15,626 nt of DNA. It comes from Comamonadaceae bacterium. GTDB taxonomy: Bacteria; Pseudomonadota; Gammaproteobacteria; Burkholderiales; Burkholderiaceae. The DNA lies in contig CANKOT010000053.1 in the NCBI GenBank assembly GCA_947484245.1, positions 1-15,626 on the forward strand, in the 5' to 3' direction. The first letter of the stretch is position 1, and each line of letters starts with the position of its first letter. The notes under the pieces were generated by a model, which saw only the letters and a program-made list of their open reading frames with translations, did not search any database and had not been told where the DNA came from. Shown piece after piece: positions 8,385-15,530 of this stretch. Made by a program: the position numbers and the translations under genes.

Positions 8385-9171
8385 TTTGTTGCTTTCGATG
8401 GGCCACAGAGTCCCCTTTGCTTTGGTTTTGGCGTCGGGCGAGTGTCGCTGCAGCCTTACCTTGAGGCACTCGATGCTTCCAGGACGCCCCCAAAATACGC
8501 CCCCCTTGGACCTTTTTAACAGCCACAATGACGTAGGCGCCACCCAAGATGGGCCACCATTGGGATCCCAGTTTGTCCATGAATGACCACCGTTCAAACC
8601 ATTTGGGCTTCTCAAGTGCAGGCCGCCAACAGCCAAATCTACTGACTTTGACTTCAAAACCCAACAAACGAAGCCAATCCCGAAGTCGCCAATAACCAAT
8701 CAACTCTTCACAGGGTGGCGCAGACAAACCCTCAAAGCCCCAACGCTGATACCACTGGGAACGCTTGTGGCGCCAACCCCACAAGCTTGCGGGGTTCAAT
8801 CCCGTCATGACCAAATGCCCCTCGGGCATCAAGACCCGTTCGGCTTCCCTCAAACTGGCATGGGCATCCAAGCTCAATTCAAGACTGTGCGGCATGACCA
8901 ACAAGTCCATGCTGTCGGCTTGAAATGGCAGTGCAATGCTGTGTGCGGCAAATTGATAATTGAGTGTTTCTGGCACGCCGTCTGTGTCTGAAAGAGCCAG
9001 CCATTGATGCGGCATTCGATTGGTTCTAAGACCTTTGAGCTCAGGCATTCCCAACTGAAGTGCATGGTAGCCAAAGATATCAGACACCAAATCGTCCATC
9101 TGGGACTGCTCCCAGTTCAATAAATGAGAACCCGCAGGCGTAGTAAGCCACTGACGCCAATTTTGCGTCAT
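8371..9171 (-). CDS. YafS-like class I SAM-dependent methyltransferase
   Basis: The 266-residue protein resembles E. coli YafS, a methyltransferase-fold protein of unknown substrate encoded between gloB and rnhA there as well. Visible family features are FGYHALQLG near residue 33 (YafS has YGFHLLKIG), the acidic-loop block [18 protein letters not shown], the helix [30 protein letters not shown], and a C-terminal FEV...RFG strand. The canonical glycine-rich SAM motif I (GxGxG) is not evident, as in YafS itself, so catalytic activity is uncertain. The ATG at 9171 (MTQNWRQWL) is preferred over the ATG at 9201, which overlaps the gloB start. There is no clear Shine-Dalgarno sequence. It is divergent from gloB, with only 28 bases between starts, and overlaps rnhA by 14 bases. 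Confidence 0.85.
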   Translation of the reverse strand: MTQNWRQWLTTPAGSHLLNWEQSQMDDLVSDIFGYHALQLGMPELKGLRTNRMPHQWLALSDTDGVPETLNYQFAAHSIALPFQADSMDLLVMPHSLELSLDAHASLREAERVLMPEGHLVMTGLNPASLWGWRHKRSQWYQRWGFEGLSAPPCEELIGYWRLRDWLRLLGFEVKVSRFGCWRPALEKPKWFERWSFMDKLGSQWWPILGGAYVIVAVKKVQGGRILGASWKHRVPQGKAAATLARRQNQSKGDSVAHRKQQSESR

Positions 9172-9183
9172 GGAGATGGTTTC

Positions 9184-9189
9184 TATAAT
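9184..9189 (+). promoter_or_regulatory. Consensus -10 box for gloB-mltD, predicting a near-leaderless mRNA
   Basis: A perfect TATAAT lies 10 bases before the gloB ATG at 9200. Initiation about seven bases downstream (A9196) would leave only about four untranslated bases. A -35 match is poor (TTTTGC at 9161-9166 with 17-base spacing). The same bases read on the minus strand as TATTAT (9190-9185), so a divergent promoter for the methyltransferase could share them. Confidence 0.45.
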
Positions 9190-9199
9190 AGGCAGATTC

Positions 9200-9973
9200 A
9201 TGAACCTTTTACCAATACCCGCATTCTCCGATAATTACATTTGGTTATTGCAACATCAAGGTATTGCCTTGGTTGTCGATCCAGGTGAATCGGCTCCGGT
9301 CAACCACTGGTTGGCCAAGAACAATCACCGACTCGACTGCATTTTAGTCACGCATCACCATGGTGACCACACCGGTGGCGTCAGCGAACTCCAGAGTCAA
9401 TGGGGCGCCAAGGTCTATGGACCCGCAAATGAAAAACTAGGCTTTAAACATCAGGCAATGGCGCAGGGCAGCCAATTGAGCTGGCAGGGCTTGAACTTTC
9501 AGACAATCGACGTTCCCGGCCATACTTCTGGGCACATTGCCTATTATGCGGAGCCTGCGCAGCAAACACCTTTGCTATTTTGTGGCGACACCCTTTTCTC
9601 AGGTGGTTGCGGCCGCTTGTTTGAGGGCACGGCCGAACAAATGTTGCAGTCGATGGACAAGCTGGCCGCATTGCCTAGCTCAACACGTGTCTGCTGTGCA
9701 CATGAATACACTTTGAGCAATTTGAAATTTGCGAATGCCGTAGAGCCTGACAACTTGACATTGAAAGACTACATCAGCAAGTGCCAAAAACTCAGGTCAC
9801 AAAACATACCCACCTTGCCAGCAGAACTTGGCAATGAATTACAAATCAACCCATTCCTGCGAACGCGCCAGCCCTCGGTGATCAATGCCGTCAAACAAAT
9901 AGCCCCCCAAGTCACTGAGAACGAAGCTGAAGTTTTTGCACAACTGCGAATCTGGAAAAACAATTACAAATGA
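9200..9973 (+). CDS. gloB: Hydroxyacylglutathione hydrolase (glyoxalase II)
   Basis: Glyoxalase II hydrolyses S-lactoylglutathione to lactate and glutathione, the second step of methylglyoxal detoxification in the cytoplasm. The 257-residue protein starts MNLLPIPAFSDNYIWLL, matching the family N-terminus, so the ATG at 9200 is chosen over the in-frame ATG at 9170. The metallo-beta-lactamase metal site is intact: THHHGDH at residues 51-57 (H52, H54, D56, H57), the PGHTSGH histidine near 110, and the bridging aspartate in FCGDTLFSGGCGRLFEG. CAHEYTLSNLKFA carries the last metal histidine and substrate-contact residues. The C-terminal glyoxalase II domain ends with NPFLRTRQPSV. Its TGA overlaps the mltD ATG by four bases. 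Confidence 0.96.
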   Translation: MNLLPIPAFSDNYIWLLQHQGIALVVDPGESAPVNHWLAKNNHRLDCILVTHHHGDHTGGVSELQSQWGAKVYGPANEKLGFKHQAMAQGSQLSWQGLNFQTIDVPGHTSGHIAYYAEPAQQTPLLFCGDTLFSGGCGRLFEGTAEQMLQSMDKLAALPSSTRVCCAHEYTLSNLKFANAVEPDNLTLKDYISKCQKLRSQNIPTLPAELGNELQINPFLRTRQPSVINAVKQIAPQVTENEAEVFAQLRIWKNNYK

Positions 9974-11613
9974 ACCGTTCCGCACTGGCCAACGCCCTTC
10001 AATTTTCCCTCAGTCTGTTCCTTGCCTTGTTTGTGACGGGATGCGCCAACTTTGGGTCGATGAATCCGTCGATTGAAAAAACTGCGGAGCTTCCGGCAGA
10101 GCCCGTTGTGCTTGCTTCAACTTCAACTTCCAACCCAAATTCAACCAGCCAAGCAGCAACAAGCAGCGACACAAAACCCAGCACCACAAAGGCCAATGCA
10201 GCAACAAACCCAGTTGCATCTCAATCCAAAATGGAGGTGAGCCCAGAGCCACCAGCCGACATCTGGGTTCGCATCCGTCAAGGCTTTGCCATGCCTGATT
10301 TGGAACATGATTTGGTGAAAGATCGCGAAGATTGGTATGCCGCAAGACCTGACTACATGGTGCGCATGACGGAGCGCTCGCGAAGGTATTTGTTTCACAT
10401 CGTTGAAGAGCTCGAGCGCAGAAATATGCCCACCGAGTTAGCCCTGTTGCCATTCATTGAATCAGCATTCAACCCTGAAGCTGTCTCCTCCGCTAAGGCG
10501 GCGGGCATGTGGCAGTTCATGCCCGCTACAGGCAAATACTTCGATTTGAAACAAAATATTTTTAGAGATGAACGTCGCGGCGTGATTGAGTCAACGCGAG
10601 CCGCCCTTGATTACCTGCAAAAGCTCTATGGCATGTTTGGCGATTGGCACTTGGCTTTGGCCGCTTACAACTGGGGTGAAGGCAGCGTAGGTAGAGCCAT
10701 TGCAAAGAACAAAGCCGCTGGGTTAGGCGTGACTTACACCGATCTCAAAATGCCTAACGAGACACGCTATTACGTGCCCAAATTGCAGGCCATCAAAAAC
10801 ATCATTGCCCAGCCGCAAAATTTCAACGCTCGCTTGCCACTCATTCAGAATCACCCCTTCTTTAAATCAGTGAACATCACGCGCGACATCGATGTCAAAC
10901 TGGCCGCCAATTTTGCGGGTGTGAGCATGAATGACTTCAAAGCATTGAACCCCTCCATGAGCCGGCCTGTCATCTTGGCAGCAGGCACACCTGAAATTTT
11001 GCTCCCTTGGGACAATGCAGACCAGTTTCAACGTAAATTGGAAGAGCACGCCCAAAAGCCTCTGGCCAGTTGGACTGCTTGGTCTGTGCCCAAAACCATG
11101 AAAGTTTCGGAAGCCAGCAAGCTGGTCAACATGTCAGAGAATGACTTGCGATCAGTCAATCAAATCCCCAAAGGGATGCAGGTCAAGCAAGGCTCTACAT
11201 TGTTGGTTGCCAGACAAGGCGCACTTGATGCAGATGTCACTGAGCATTTGGCTGACAACGCACAAATCGCTTTTGCCCCCGAAATTGTGTTGCGCCGAAT
11301 TCTGGTGAAAGTTCAAAAGGGAGACACGCTGGCTACCCTGGCCAGCCGACACGACGTGACGCCCGCTAGCATTGCTGCATGGAACAAACTCAAAATGCCC
11401 GTGGCGCTCAAACCTGGACAGTCCATCGCTATTTTGGTGCCAACCACAGCAAGCTCGCGTGGCAGCAAAAATACAGGCAAAAAAGCAAGCGTCAAACAAG
11501 GCCCCAAGGCCCAAGCTACTTCAAAGAGTGCTTCAAAGTCTAAAGAAAAATCAAAACAACAATCCAATCCCAGTGGCAAGACCAGTTCTAAAAATGAGGC
11601 TGTTAAGCGCTGA
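9970..11613 (+). CDS. mltD: Membrane-bound lytic murein transglycosylase D (MltD-like lipoprotein)
   Basis: This enzyme cleaves peptidoglycan glycan strands by lytic transglycosylation in the periplasm. The 547-residue protein begins with a lipoprotein signal (hydrophobic to residue 24, lipobox VTGC with acylated C25). A Ser/Thr/Ala-rich spacer follows (about 45-95). The SLT catalytic domain (about 150-290) has the catalytic E164 in LLPFIESAFNP, AAGMWQFMPATG, and AYNWGEGSVGRAI. One degenerate LysM-like segment is at about 369-414 and one clear LysM repeat at about 445-491 (VQKGDTLATLASRHDVTPASIAAWNKL). The last 55 residues are a Lys/Ser/Gln-rich disordered tail. Gene order mltD next to gloB is shared with E. 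coli. Its ATG overlaps the gloB stop, and its last 11 bases overlap the convergent gene. Confidence 0.94.
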   Translation: MNRSALANALQFSLSLFLALFVTGCANFGSMNPSIEKTAELPAEPVVLASTSTSNPNSTSQAATSSDTKPSTTKANAATNPVASQSKMEVSPEPPADIWVRIRQGFAMPDLEHDLVKDREDWYAARPDYMVRMTERSRRYLFHIVEELERRNMPTELALLPFIESAFNPEAVSSAKAAGMWQFMPATGKYFDLKQNIFRDERRGVIESTRAALDYLQKLYGMFGDWHLALAAYNWGEGSVGRAIAKNKAAGLGVTYTDLKMPNETRYYVPKLQAIKNIIAQPQNFNARLPLIQNHPFFKSVNITRDIDVKLAANFAGVSMNDFKALNPSMSRPVILAAGTPEILLPWDNADQFQRKLEEHAQKPLASWTAWSVPKTMKVSEASKLVNMSENDLRSVNQIPKGMQVKQGSTLLVARQGALDADVTEHLADNAQIAFAPEIVLRRILVKVQKGDTLATLASRHDVTPASIAAWNKLKMPVALKPGQSIAILVPTTASSRGSKNTGKKASVKQGPKAQATSKSASKSKEKSKQQSNPSGKTSSKNEAVKR

Positions 11614-12646
11614 ATTTGCGTTTGGCAATCAACGTAAATTCGTTGGTAAATGATTGACTCAAGGTGGTCCAATTTGCACGGTCGGTGGTCACCCTGCTGG
11701 CTCTAACTCGCCACGTATTTTGCAAGGCATCGGCTGCAAACACACCATCCAAACTGTAGCTGTCGCGCACCCTTTCCAATGCGCCCAAATAAATGGCCCG
11801 ATCGCCCATCCAATTGGCAGAAGGTACCACTTTAAGAATGTCCGATGGCCCCGCAGTTTTGAGCCACTGCAAAGCTCGAACCACACCCTTTGTCAACGCA
11901 AGCCCCACATTGGCGCGTTTTTGCAAAAACTCTGCCTTGCCAATTAAGCATGCCGAAAGCATAGGTCCCCCAAACATTCTTTGCGCACTCAGCAGTGTTC
12001 GACTATCGGCTAAAAGCCGAACTTCATTTTTTTGCTCAAGGTAATGCATGATGGGATCGACAAAGCACAAAGCGTCTATCGATCCTGTTTTGACGGCTTC
12101 CATCACGCTGGACGTGCTGGCTCCCAGCTCCACAAATTGAAAATTCTCAGCAGACAAATTGGCTTTGATCATCCAATGCTGTGCCAGCCAATGCGTTGCA
12201 GATCCCAAGGAAGAAATGCCCAAGCGGACAGATTTCAAATCGGCCAATGACTTCATGCCGTTGGCCTTGCGTATGGCCAAACCCAGACTCATTTGAGGCG
12301 CGCGACCTTGAACCACAAATGCTCGGTAATTCAAGCCACGAGCCTGCAAGTCAAGTGCATGTTCAAAGGCCCCCGAGATGACATCGGCTTGTCCACTGAC
12401 AGCCATCTGCACAGCTTGTTGGCCAGAATCACATTCAAGCCAATCAATGTGCAAATTTTCATTTTTGAACATGCCCAACTGATCAGCCAAAACGAGCGGC
12501 AAGTGATAGAGGCTGCTCTTGGCAGCCAATGCAATGGTGACCTTTTGGGGGGATGAGGCGGCTTGAGACACAGAAGGCGACAGCCAAACGCTGGCGATGG
12601 CCATGCCCAATGCTGAAAACTCACGGCGACTCACCCGGTGTAACAC
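11603..12646 (-). CDS. ABC transporter substrate-binding protein, NitT/TauT (SsuA-like) type, Tat signal
   Basis: This is a periplasmic solute-binding protein of the aliphatic-sulfonate/nitrate/thiamine-precursor class; the ligand cannot be named. I prefer the GTG at 12646, which has AAGGG seven bases upstream, giving 347 residues; a longer GTG start at 12667 lacks a ribosome site. The N-terminus carries a twin-arginine motif (SRREFSALG), a hydrophobic stretch, and a cleavage region SVSQA-AS. The mature part shows the type II periplasmic fold: KVTIALAAKSSLYHLPLVLADQLGMFKNENLHIDWLECDSGQQAVQMAVSGQADVISG, then SVRLGISSLGSATHWLAQHWM and GSIDALCFVDPIMHYLE. No permease or ATPase gene is nearby, so it is an orphan here. 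Its TAA lies inside the end of mltD. Confidence 0.87.
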   Translation of the reverse strand: MLHRVSRREFSALGMAIASVWLSPSVSQAASSPQKVTIALAAKSSLYHLPLVLADQLGMFKNENLHIDWLECDSGQQAVQMAVSGQADVISGAFEHALDLQARGLNYRAFVVQGRAPQMSLGLAIRKANGMKSLADLKSVRLGISSLGSATHWLAQHWMIKANLSAENFQFVELGASTSSVMEAVKTGSIDALCFVDPIMHYLEQKNEVRLLADSRTLLSAQRMFGGPMLSACLIGKAEFLQKRANVGLALTKGVVRALQWLKTAGPSDILKVVPSANWMGDRAIYLGALERVRDSYSLDGVFAADALQNTWRVRASRVTTDRANWTTLSQSFTNEFTLIAKRKFSA

Positions 12647-12758
12647 GCTAAGACCCTTAATTTGCACCCATGAAAGATGGATTCAGCATACAAAGGTACT
12701 GATAGCAGCGCATCGGGAAACATCCCAAGCGGGTAATTACGTAATGATGAACACTAGT

Positions 12759-12791
12759 AAAAAAAACGCTAAGCACGCTTGGTGCTTAGCG
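12759..12791 (-). terminator. Rho-independent terminator of the dnaX-ybaB-recR operon
   Basis: Read on the minus strand, a 10-base perfect stem CGCTAAGCAC (12791-12782) / GTGCTTAGCG (12776-12767) with a five-base loop is followed by T8 (12766-12759). The stem begins inside the last recR codon and includes the TAA stop. The remaining 112 bases up to the substrate-binding-protein start hold the palindrome ATTACGTAAT (12736-12745) and no promoter I would defend. Confidence 0.93.
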
Positions 12792-13382
12792 GCGATCAAC
12801 CAGTGCATGGGCGATGGTGCCCAAATCGACGTATTCCAATTCACTGCCAGCTGGCACGCCCCTGGCTAAGCGTGTGACGCGCAAACCACGTTTTTTCAAC
12901 ATTTCGGCGATGACATGGGCCGTAGCCTCACCTTCGCCCGTGAAATTGGTCGCAAGAATGACTTCTTGCACCTGACCGTCATTGCAACGCTCTGACAACT
13001 TGGCAAAGCCCAGATCATGAGGGCCTAAACCATCCAAGGGGCTGAGCTTTCCCATGAGCACGAAGTACAAGCCCTTGAAAGTCGAAGTGCGCTCGATGGC
13101 GGCTTGATCTGCTGGGGTTTCAACCACGCACAACTGCGTTCGATCACGCTCAGGGTCGGCGCACATGTTGCACACCTCTAAATCCGTCAATGTGTGACAC
13201 GTGGCGCAATGATGGACGTTGGCACAAGCATGCTCAAGTGCTTTGGCCAGATGGATCGCCGCAGAACGCTCATGCTGCATGAGGTGAAAAGCCATGCGGG
13301 ATGCAGACTTCGCGCCCACGCCCGGCAAAACCCGCAGCGCTTGTATCAACGCATCTAAAGCGTGGGCATTGGATTTTTGCAT
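12786..13382 (-). CDS. recR: Recombination mediator RecR
   Basis: RecR works with RecO (and RecF) to load RecA at single-stranded gaps. The 198-residue protein has the helix-hairpin-helix region near the N-terminus ([19 protein letters not shown], about 16-34), a four-cysteine zinc finger C59-x2-C62-x8-C71-x2-C74 ([18 protein letters not shown]), and the Toprim domain beginning [14 protein letters not shown] (about 84-97), with LSPLDGLGP and the C-terminal Walker-B-like strand [15 protein letters not shown]. Length is normal. It starts 14 bases after the ybaB stop, as the last gene of dnaX-ybaB-recR, an arrangement found across many bacteria. Its stop codon lies within the terminator stem. 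Confidence 0.97.
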   Translation of the reverse strand: MQKSNAHALDALIQALRVLPGVGAKSASRMAFHLMQHERSAAIHLAKALEHACANVHHCATCHTLTDLEVCNMCADPERDRTQLCVVETPADQAAIERTSTFKGLYFVLMGKLSPLDGLGPHDLGFAKLSERCNDGQVQEVILATNFTGEGEATAHVIAEMLKKRGLRVTRLARGVPAGSELEYVDLGTIAHALVDRR

Positions 13383-13396
13383 GGCGTTTGAATGCT

Positions 13397-13720
13397 TTAA
13401 AAGGGTAACTTCATGCCCGGGGGCAAACCCGCAGTGAGCTTGCCCATTTTCTGTTGAGATACTTCCTCAGCTTGACGCACAGCGTCATTGAAAGCGGCAG
13501 CCACCAAATCTTCGAGCATGTCCTTGTCATCCGCCAACAAAAAGGGATCGATGGTGACGCGTTTCACGGCATGCTTACATGTCATCAAAACTTTGACCAT
13601 GCCACTGCCAGACGAGCCTTCCACTTCGACAAAAGCCAATTCGTCTTGGGCTTTCTTCAAATTGTCTTGCATGGCTTGAGCTTGCTTCATCAAGCCAGCG
13701 AGTTGACCTTTGTTAAACAT
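13397..13720 (-). CDS. ybaB: YbaB/EbfC family nucleoid-associated protein
   Basis: This 107-residue protein is a small homodimeric DNA-binding protein that coats the nucleoid in other bacteria; its exact role is unsettled. Typical features are the N-terminal helix [26 protein letters not shown], the strand [27 protein letters not shown], and the C-terminal [42 protein letters not shown] clear ribosome site AAGGA sits five bases before the ATG. It lies 19 bases after dnaX and 14 bases before recR, the usual operon position. Confidence 0.96.
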   Translation of the reverse strand: MFNKGQLAGLMKQAQAMQDNLKKAQDELAFVEVEGSSGSGMVKVLMTCKHAVKRVTIDPFLLADDKDMLEDLVAAAFNDAVRQAEEVSQQKMGKLTAGLPPGMKLPF

Positions 13721-13739
13721 AATTTTCCTTCGGTAGAAT

Positions 13740-15497
13740 TTAGGAGATGAGCTTAATTGTGCCTGGCACTATTTTGGCGCCAAAATTTTGAATCATGTCT
13801 TGAACCAATGGATCTGATTGAATCAATTTTTCTGCTGCATTTTGCTTTTCAGCCAGCGCAACCGCATTTCGCTGAGCGGGTGAATCTGTCACCTTGCCAA
13901 TTTCGATCACCAGCTTGACTGCAAAACCTGCTGCATGCAGCGCAGCTTGAAGCCGCTCACGGGCTGCACCTTGATTCAAAGATTCGCTTTCAATTCTCAA
14001 ATGCCATTGATCGGTGTCACGGGCAATCAATTGAGATTGCAAAGCCAACTCACGCACCAAGGCCGTCGCAGCCTCAGAGGCAACCAACTGGCGAACCGTC
14101 TGAGTCCAAAAATGGCCCTCCTCTGTAGCGACCAACACTTTGGGTGCTGTTCTTTCCGAGGGCTCACTGGCTTCGCGAATGGGCAAATTCCGAACTTGGA
14201 TGGGTGCTTTGACAGACTTCGTCTGGTGCTCAGCCTCAGCCTCGGCACTGACCTCAGCATCTGCCTTGGGCTTTGAATCTGGCAATACCGCGGCAAGCGT
14301 CTCAGGTGCAGCCTGAGTTTGAGAGGCGCTGCTAGGGGCTGTCGTTAAAGTTTTTTTTTGAGCCGTGGGTGCTGCGACCTGTTGATTTTTTTGCGCTTGA
14401 GGTTTGAACGCCAACAACCTAAGCAAGACCATGGTGAGCGCAGCGTATTCATCAGGGGCCAGTCCCAATTCTGTACGGCCATGCAAACACAAGCTATAGA
14501 GCAACTGTGTTTCATCGGCAGGCATGGCCTGCGACAAGCGCAACATTTCCTGATGGTCTGGATAGTTAGATTCAGAAGCTGAGGCGGGCACAGCCTGCAA
14601 TACAGCCATGCGCTGTAAAACCATCGACATATCTTCTAAGGCCGATGCTGCTGACAAGCCATTCAGCCGCAAGCCCTCCGAAATTGCGACCACGGCCGCG
14701 CCATCCCCCTTGGCAAGCGCATCAATGAGGCCCATCACATGGCTTCTATCAACGCTGCCCAGCATTAAGCGAACAGCAGCCTCTTGCAACTGCCCACTGC
14801 CAAAGGCAATGGCTTGATCTGCCAGACTCAGCGCGTCACGCATAGAGCCCCGCGCTGCTCGCGCCAGCAACTTAAGAGCCATAGGCTCAGCAGGCAGATG
14901 CTCTTGTGCCAAGACCTTTGTCAAATGCTCAAACACTGTTTCTGGCGCCATCGGCCGCAAGTTGAATTGCAAACAACGCGATAAAACAGTGACAGGTACT
15001 TTTTGCGGATCGGTGGTGGCCAATACAAACTTGAGATACTCTGGCGGCTCTTCTAAGGTCTTCAACATGGCATTGAATGCCGTGTTGGTCAGCATGTGAA
15101 CCTCGTCAATCATGAAGACCTTGAATCGCCCCTGAACCGGCTTGTAGACAGCCTGCTCTAACAAACTTTGCACCTCATCAACGCCGCGGTTGGAGGCTGC
15201 GTCAAGCTCTGTGTAATCGACAAACCTGCCTGAATCAATGTCTTGGCAGGCCTGGCAGACCCCGCAGGGCTCAGCCGTGATGCCGCCTTGACCATCCAGC
15301 CCTTGGCAATTGAGTGATTTTGCCAAAATGCGAGAGACAGTGGTTTTACCGACGCCTCGGGTGCCCGTGAACAAATAGGCATGGTGCAACCTTTGTTGCA
15401 CAAGGGCATTGGTCAGGGCTTGCACAACGTGCTCCTGCCCCACCATTTCAGTGAAGTTACGAGGACGGTATTTGCGTGCCAGAACGAGATAAGACAT
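13740..15497 (-). CDS. dnaX: DNA polymerase III subunits tau/gamma (clamp loader ATPase)
   Basis: DnaX is the ATPase core of the clamp loader that places the beta clamp on primed DNA; full-length tau also tethers polymerase and helicase. The 585-residue product shows the N-terminal [20 protein letters not shown], Walker A GTRGVGKT (45-52), the zinc-binding C64, C78, C81 and C84, Walker [11 protein letters not shown] (about 127-136), sensor 1 ATTD (160-163) and the SRC arginine-finger motif LSRCLQF (172-178). Domain III follows to about residue 365. Residues about 375-470 are a low-complexity Ala/Gln/Lys/Glu linker, and the rest is the tau-specific C-terminus. The linker carries an A9 slippery tract (see separate entry) predicted to give a shorter gamma form. 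No Shine-Dalgarno sequence precedes the ATG. It is first in dnaX-ybaB-recR. Confidence 0.97.
   Translation of the reverse strand: MSYLVLARKYRPRNFTEMVGQEHVVQALTNALVQQRLHHAYLFTGTRGVGKTTVSRILAKSLNCQGLDGQGGITAEPCGVCQACQDIDSGRFVDYTELDAASNRGVDEVQSLLEQAVYKPVQGRFKVFMIDEVHMLTNTAFNAMLKTLEEPPEYLKFVLATTDPQKVPVTVLSRCLQFNLRPMAPETVFEHLTKVLAQEHLPAEPMALKLLARAARGSMRDALSLADQAIAFGSGQLQEAAVRLMLGSVDRSHVMGLIDALAKGDGAAVVAISEGLRLNGLSAASALEDMSMVLQRMAVLQAVPASASESNYPDHQEMLRLSQAMPADETQLLYSLCLHGRTELGLAPDEYAALTMVLLRLLAFKPQAQKNQQVAAPTAQKKTLTTAPSSASQTQAAPETLAAVLPDSKPKADAEVSAEAEAEHQTKSVKAPIQVRNLPIREASEPSERTAPKVLVATEEGHFWTQTVRQLVASEAATALVRELALQSQLIARDTDQWHLRIESESLNQGAARERLQAALHAAGFAVKLVIEIGKVTDSPAQRNAVALAEKQNAAEKLIQSDPLVQDMIQNFGAKIVPGTIKLIS
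14332..14392 (-). promoter_or_regulatory. dnaX: Probable programmed frameshift/slippage site in dnaX (gamma product)
   Basis: On the minus strand, codons 380-382 read CAA AAA AAA, ending an A9 run (14359-14351) in the exact phase of a -1 heptamer A_AAA_AAA. Shifting -1 after K382 gives N-F-N-D-S-P and a TAG at 14334-14332, for a product of 388 residues. A +1 shift meets TAA at 14347-14345. A second heptamer, A_AAA_AAT (run of seven A, 14392-14386), lies upstream in the same phase, and its -1 frame is open to the same TAG. A small hairpin (CTCAGG / CCTGAG, 14317-14301) starts 33 bases past the A9. E. coli makes gamma by -1 ribosomal slippage at A_AAA_AAG, and Thermus by transcriptional slippage on A9. 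Confidence 0.65.
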
Positions 15498-15518
15498 GTG
15501 TGGATTCTATCGGTGTCT

Positions 15519-15524
15519 TACAAT
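15519..15524 (+). promoter_or_regulatory. Probable -10 box of the SRP RNA gene
   Basis: TACAAT at 15519-15524 lies seven bases before the predicted 5' end of the RNA (about 15531). The -35 region falls across the dnaX start codon and matches consensus poorly. On the minus strand the same bases read TATTGT (15525-15520), 23 bases before the dnaX ATG, so dnaX could share this region. Confidence 0.45.
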
Positions 15525-15530
15525 AGCCCT

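Noticed and set aside
8385..8699. N-terminal extension of the rnhA frame up to 8699.
   Set aside because: The extension is antisense-like filler with no RNase H homology and overlaps the methyltransferase gene; the GTG at 8384 gives a normal-length enzyme.
9170..9199. Upstream in-frame ATG at 9170 as the gloB start, and ATG at 9201 as the methyltransferase start.
   Set aside because: Family alignment of GloB begins at MNLLPIPAFSDNYIW (9200), and the longer methyltransferase start would overlap the gloB start codon on the other strand.
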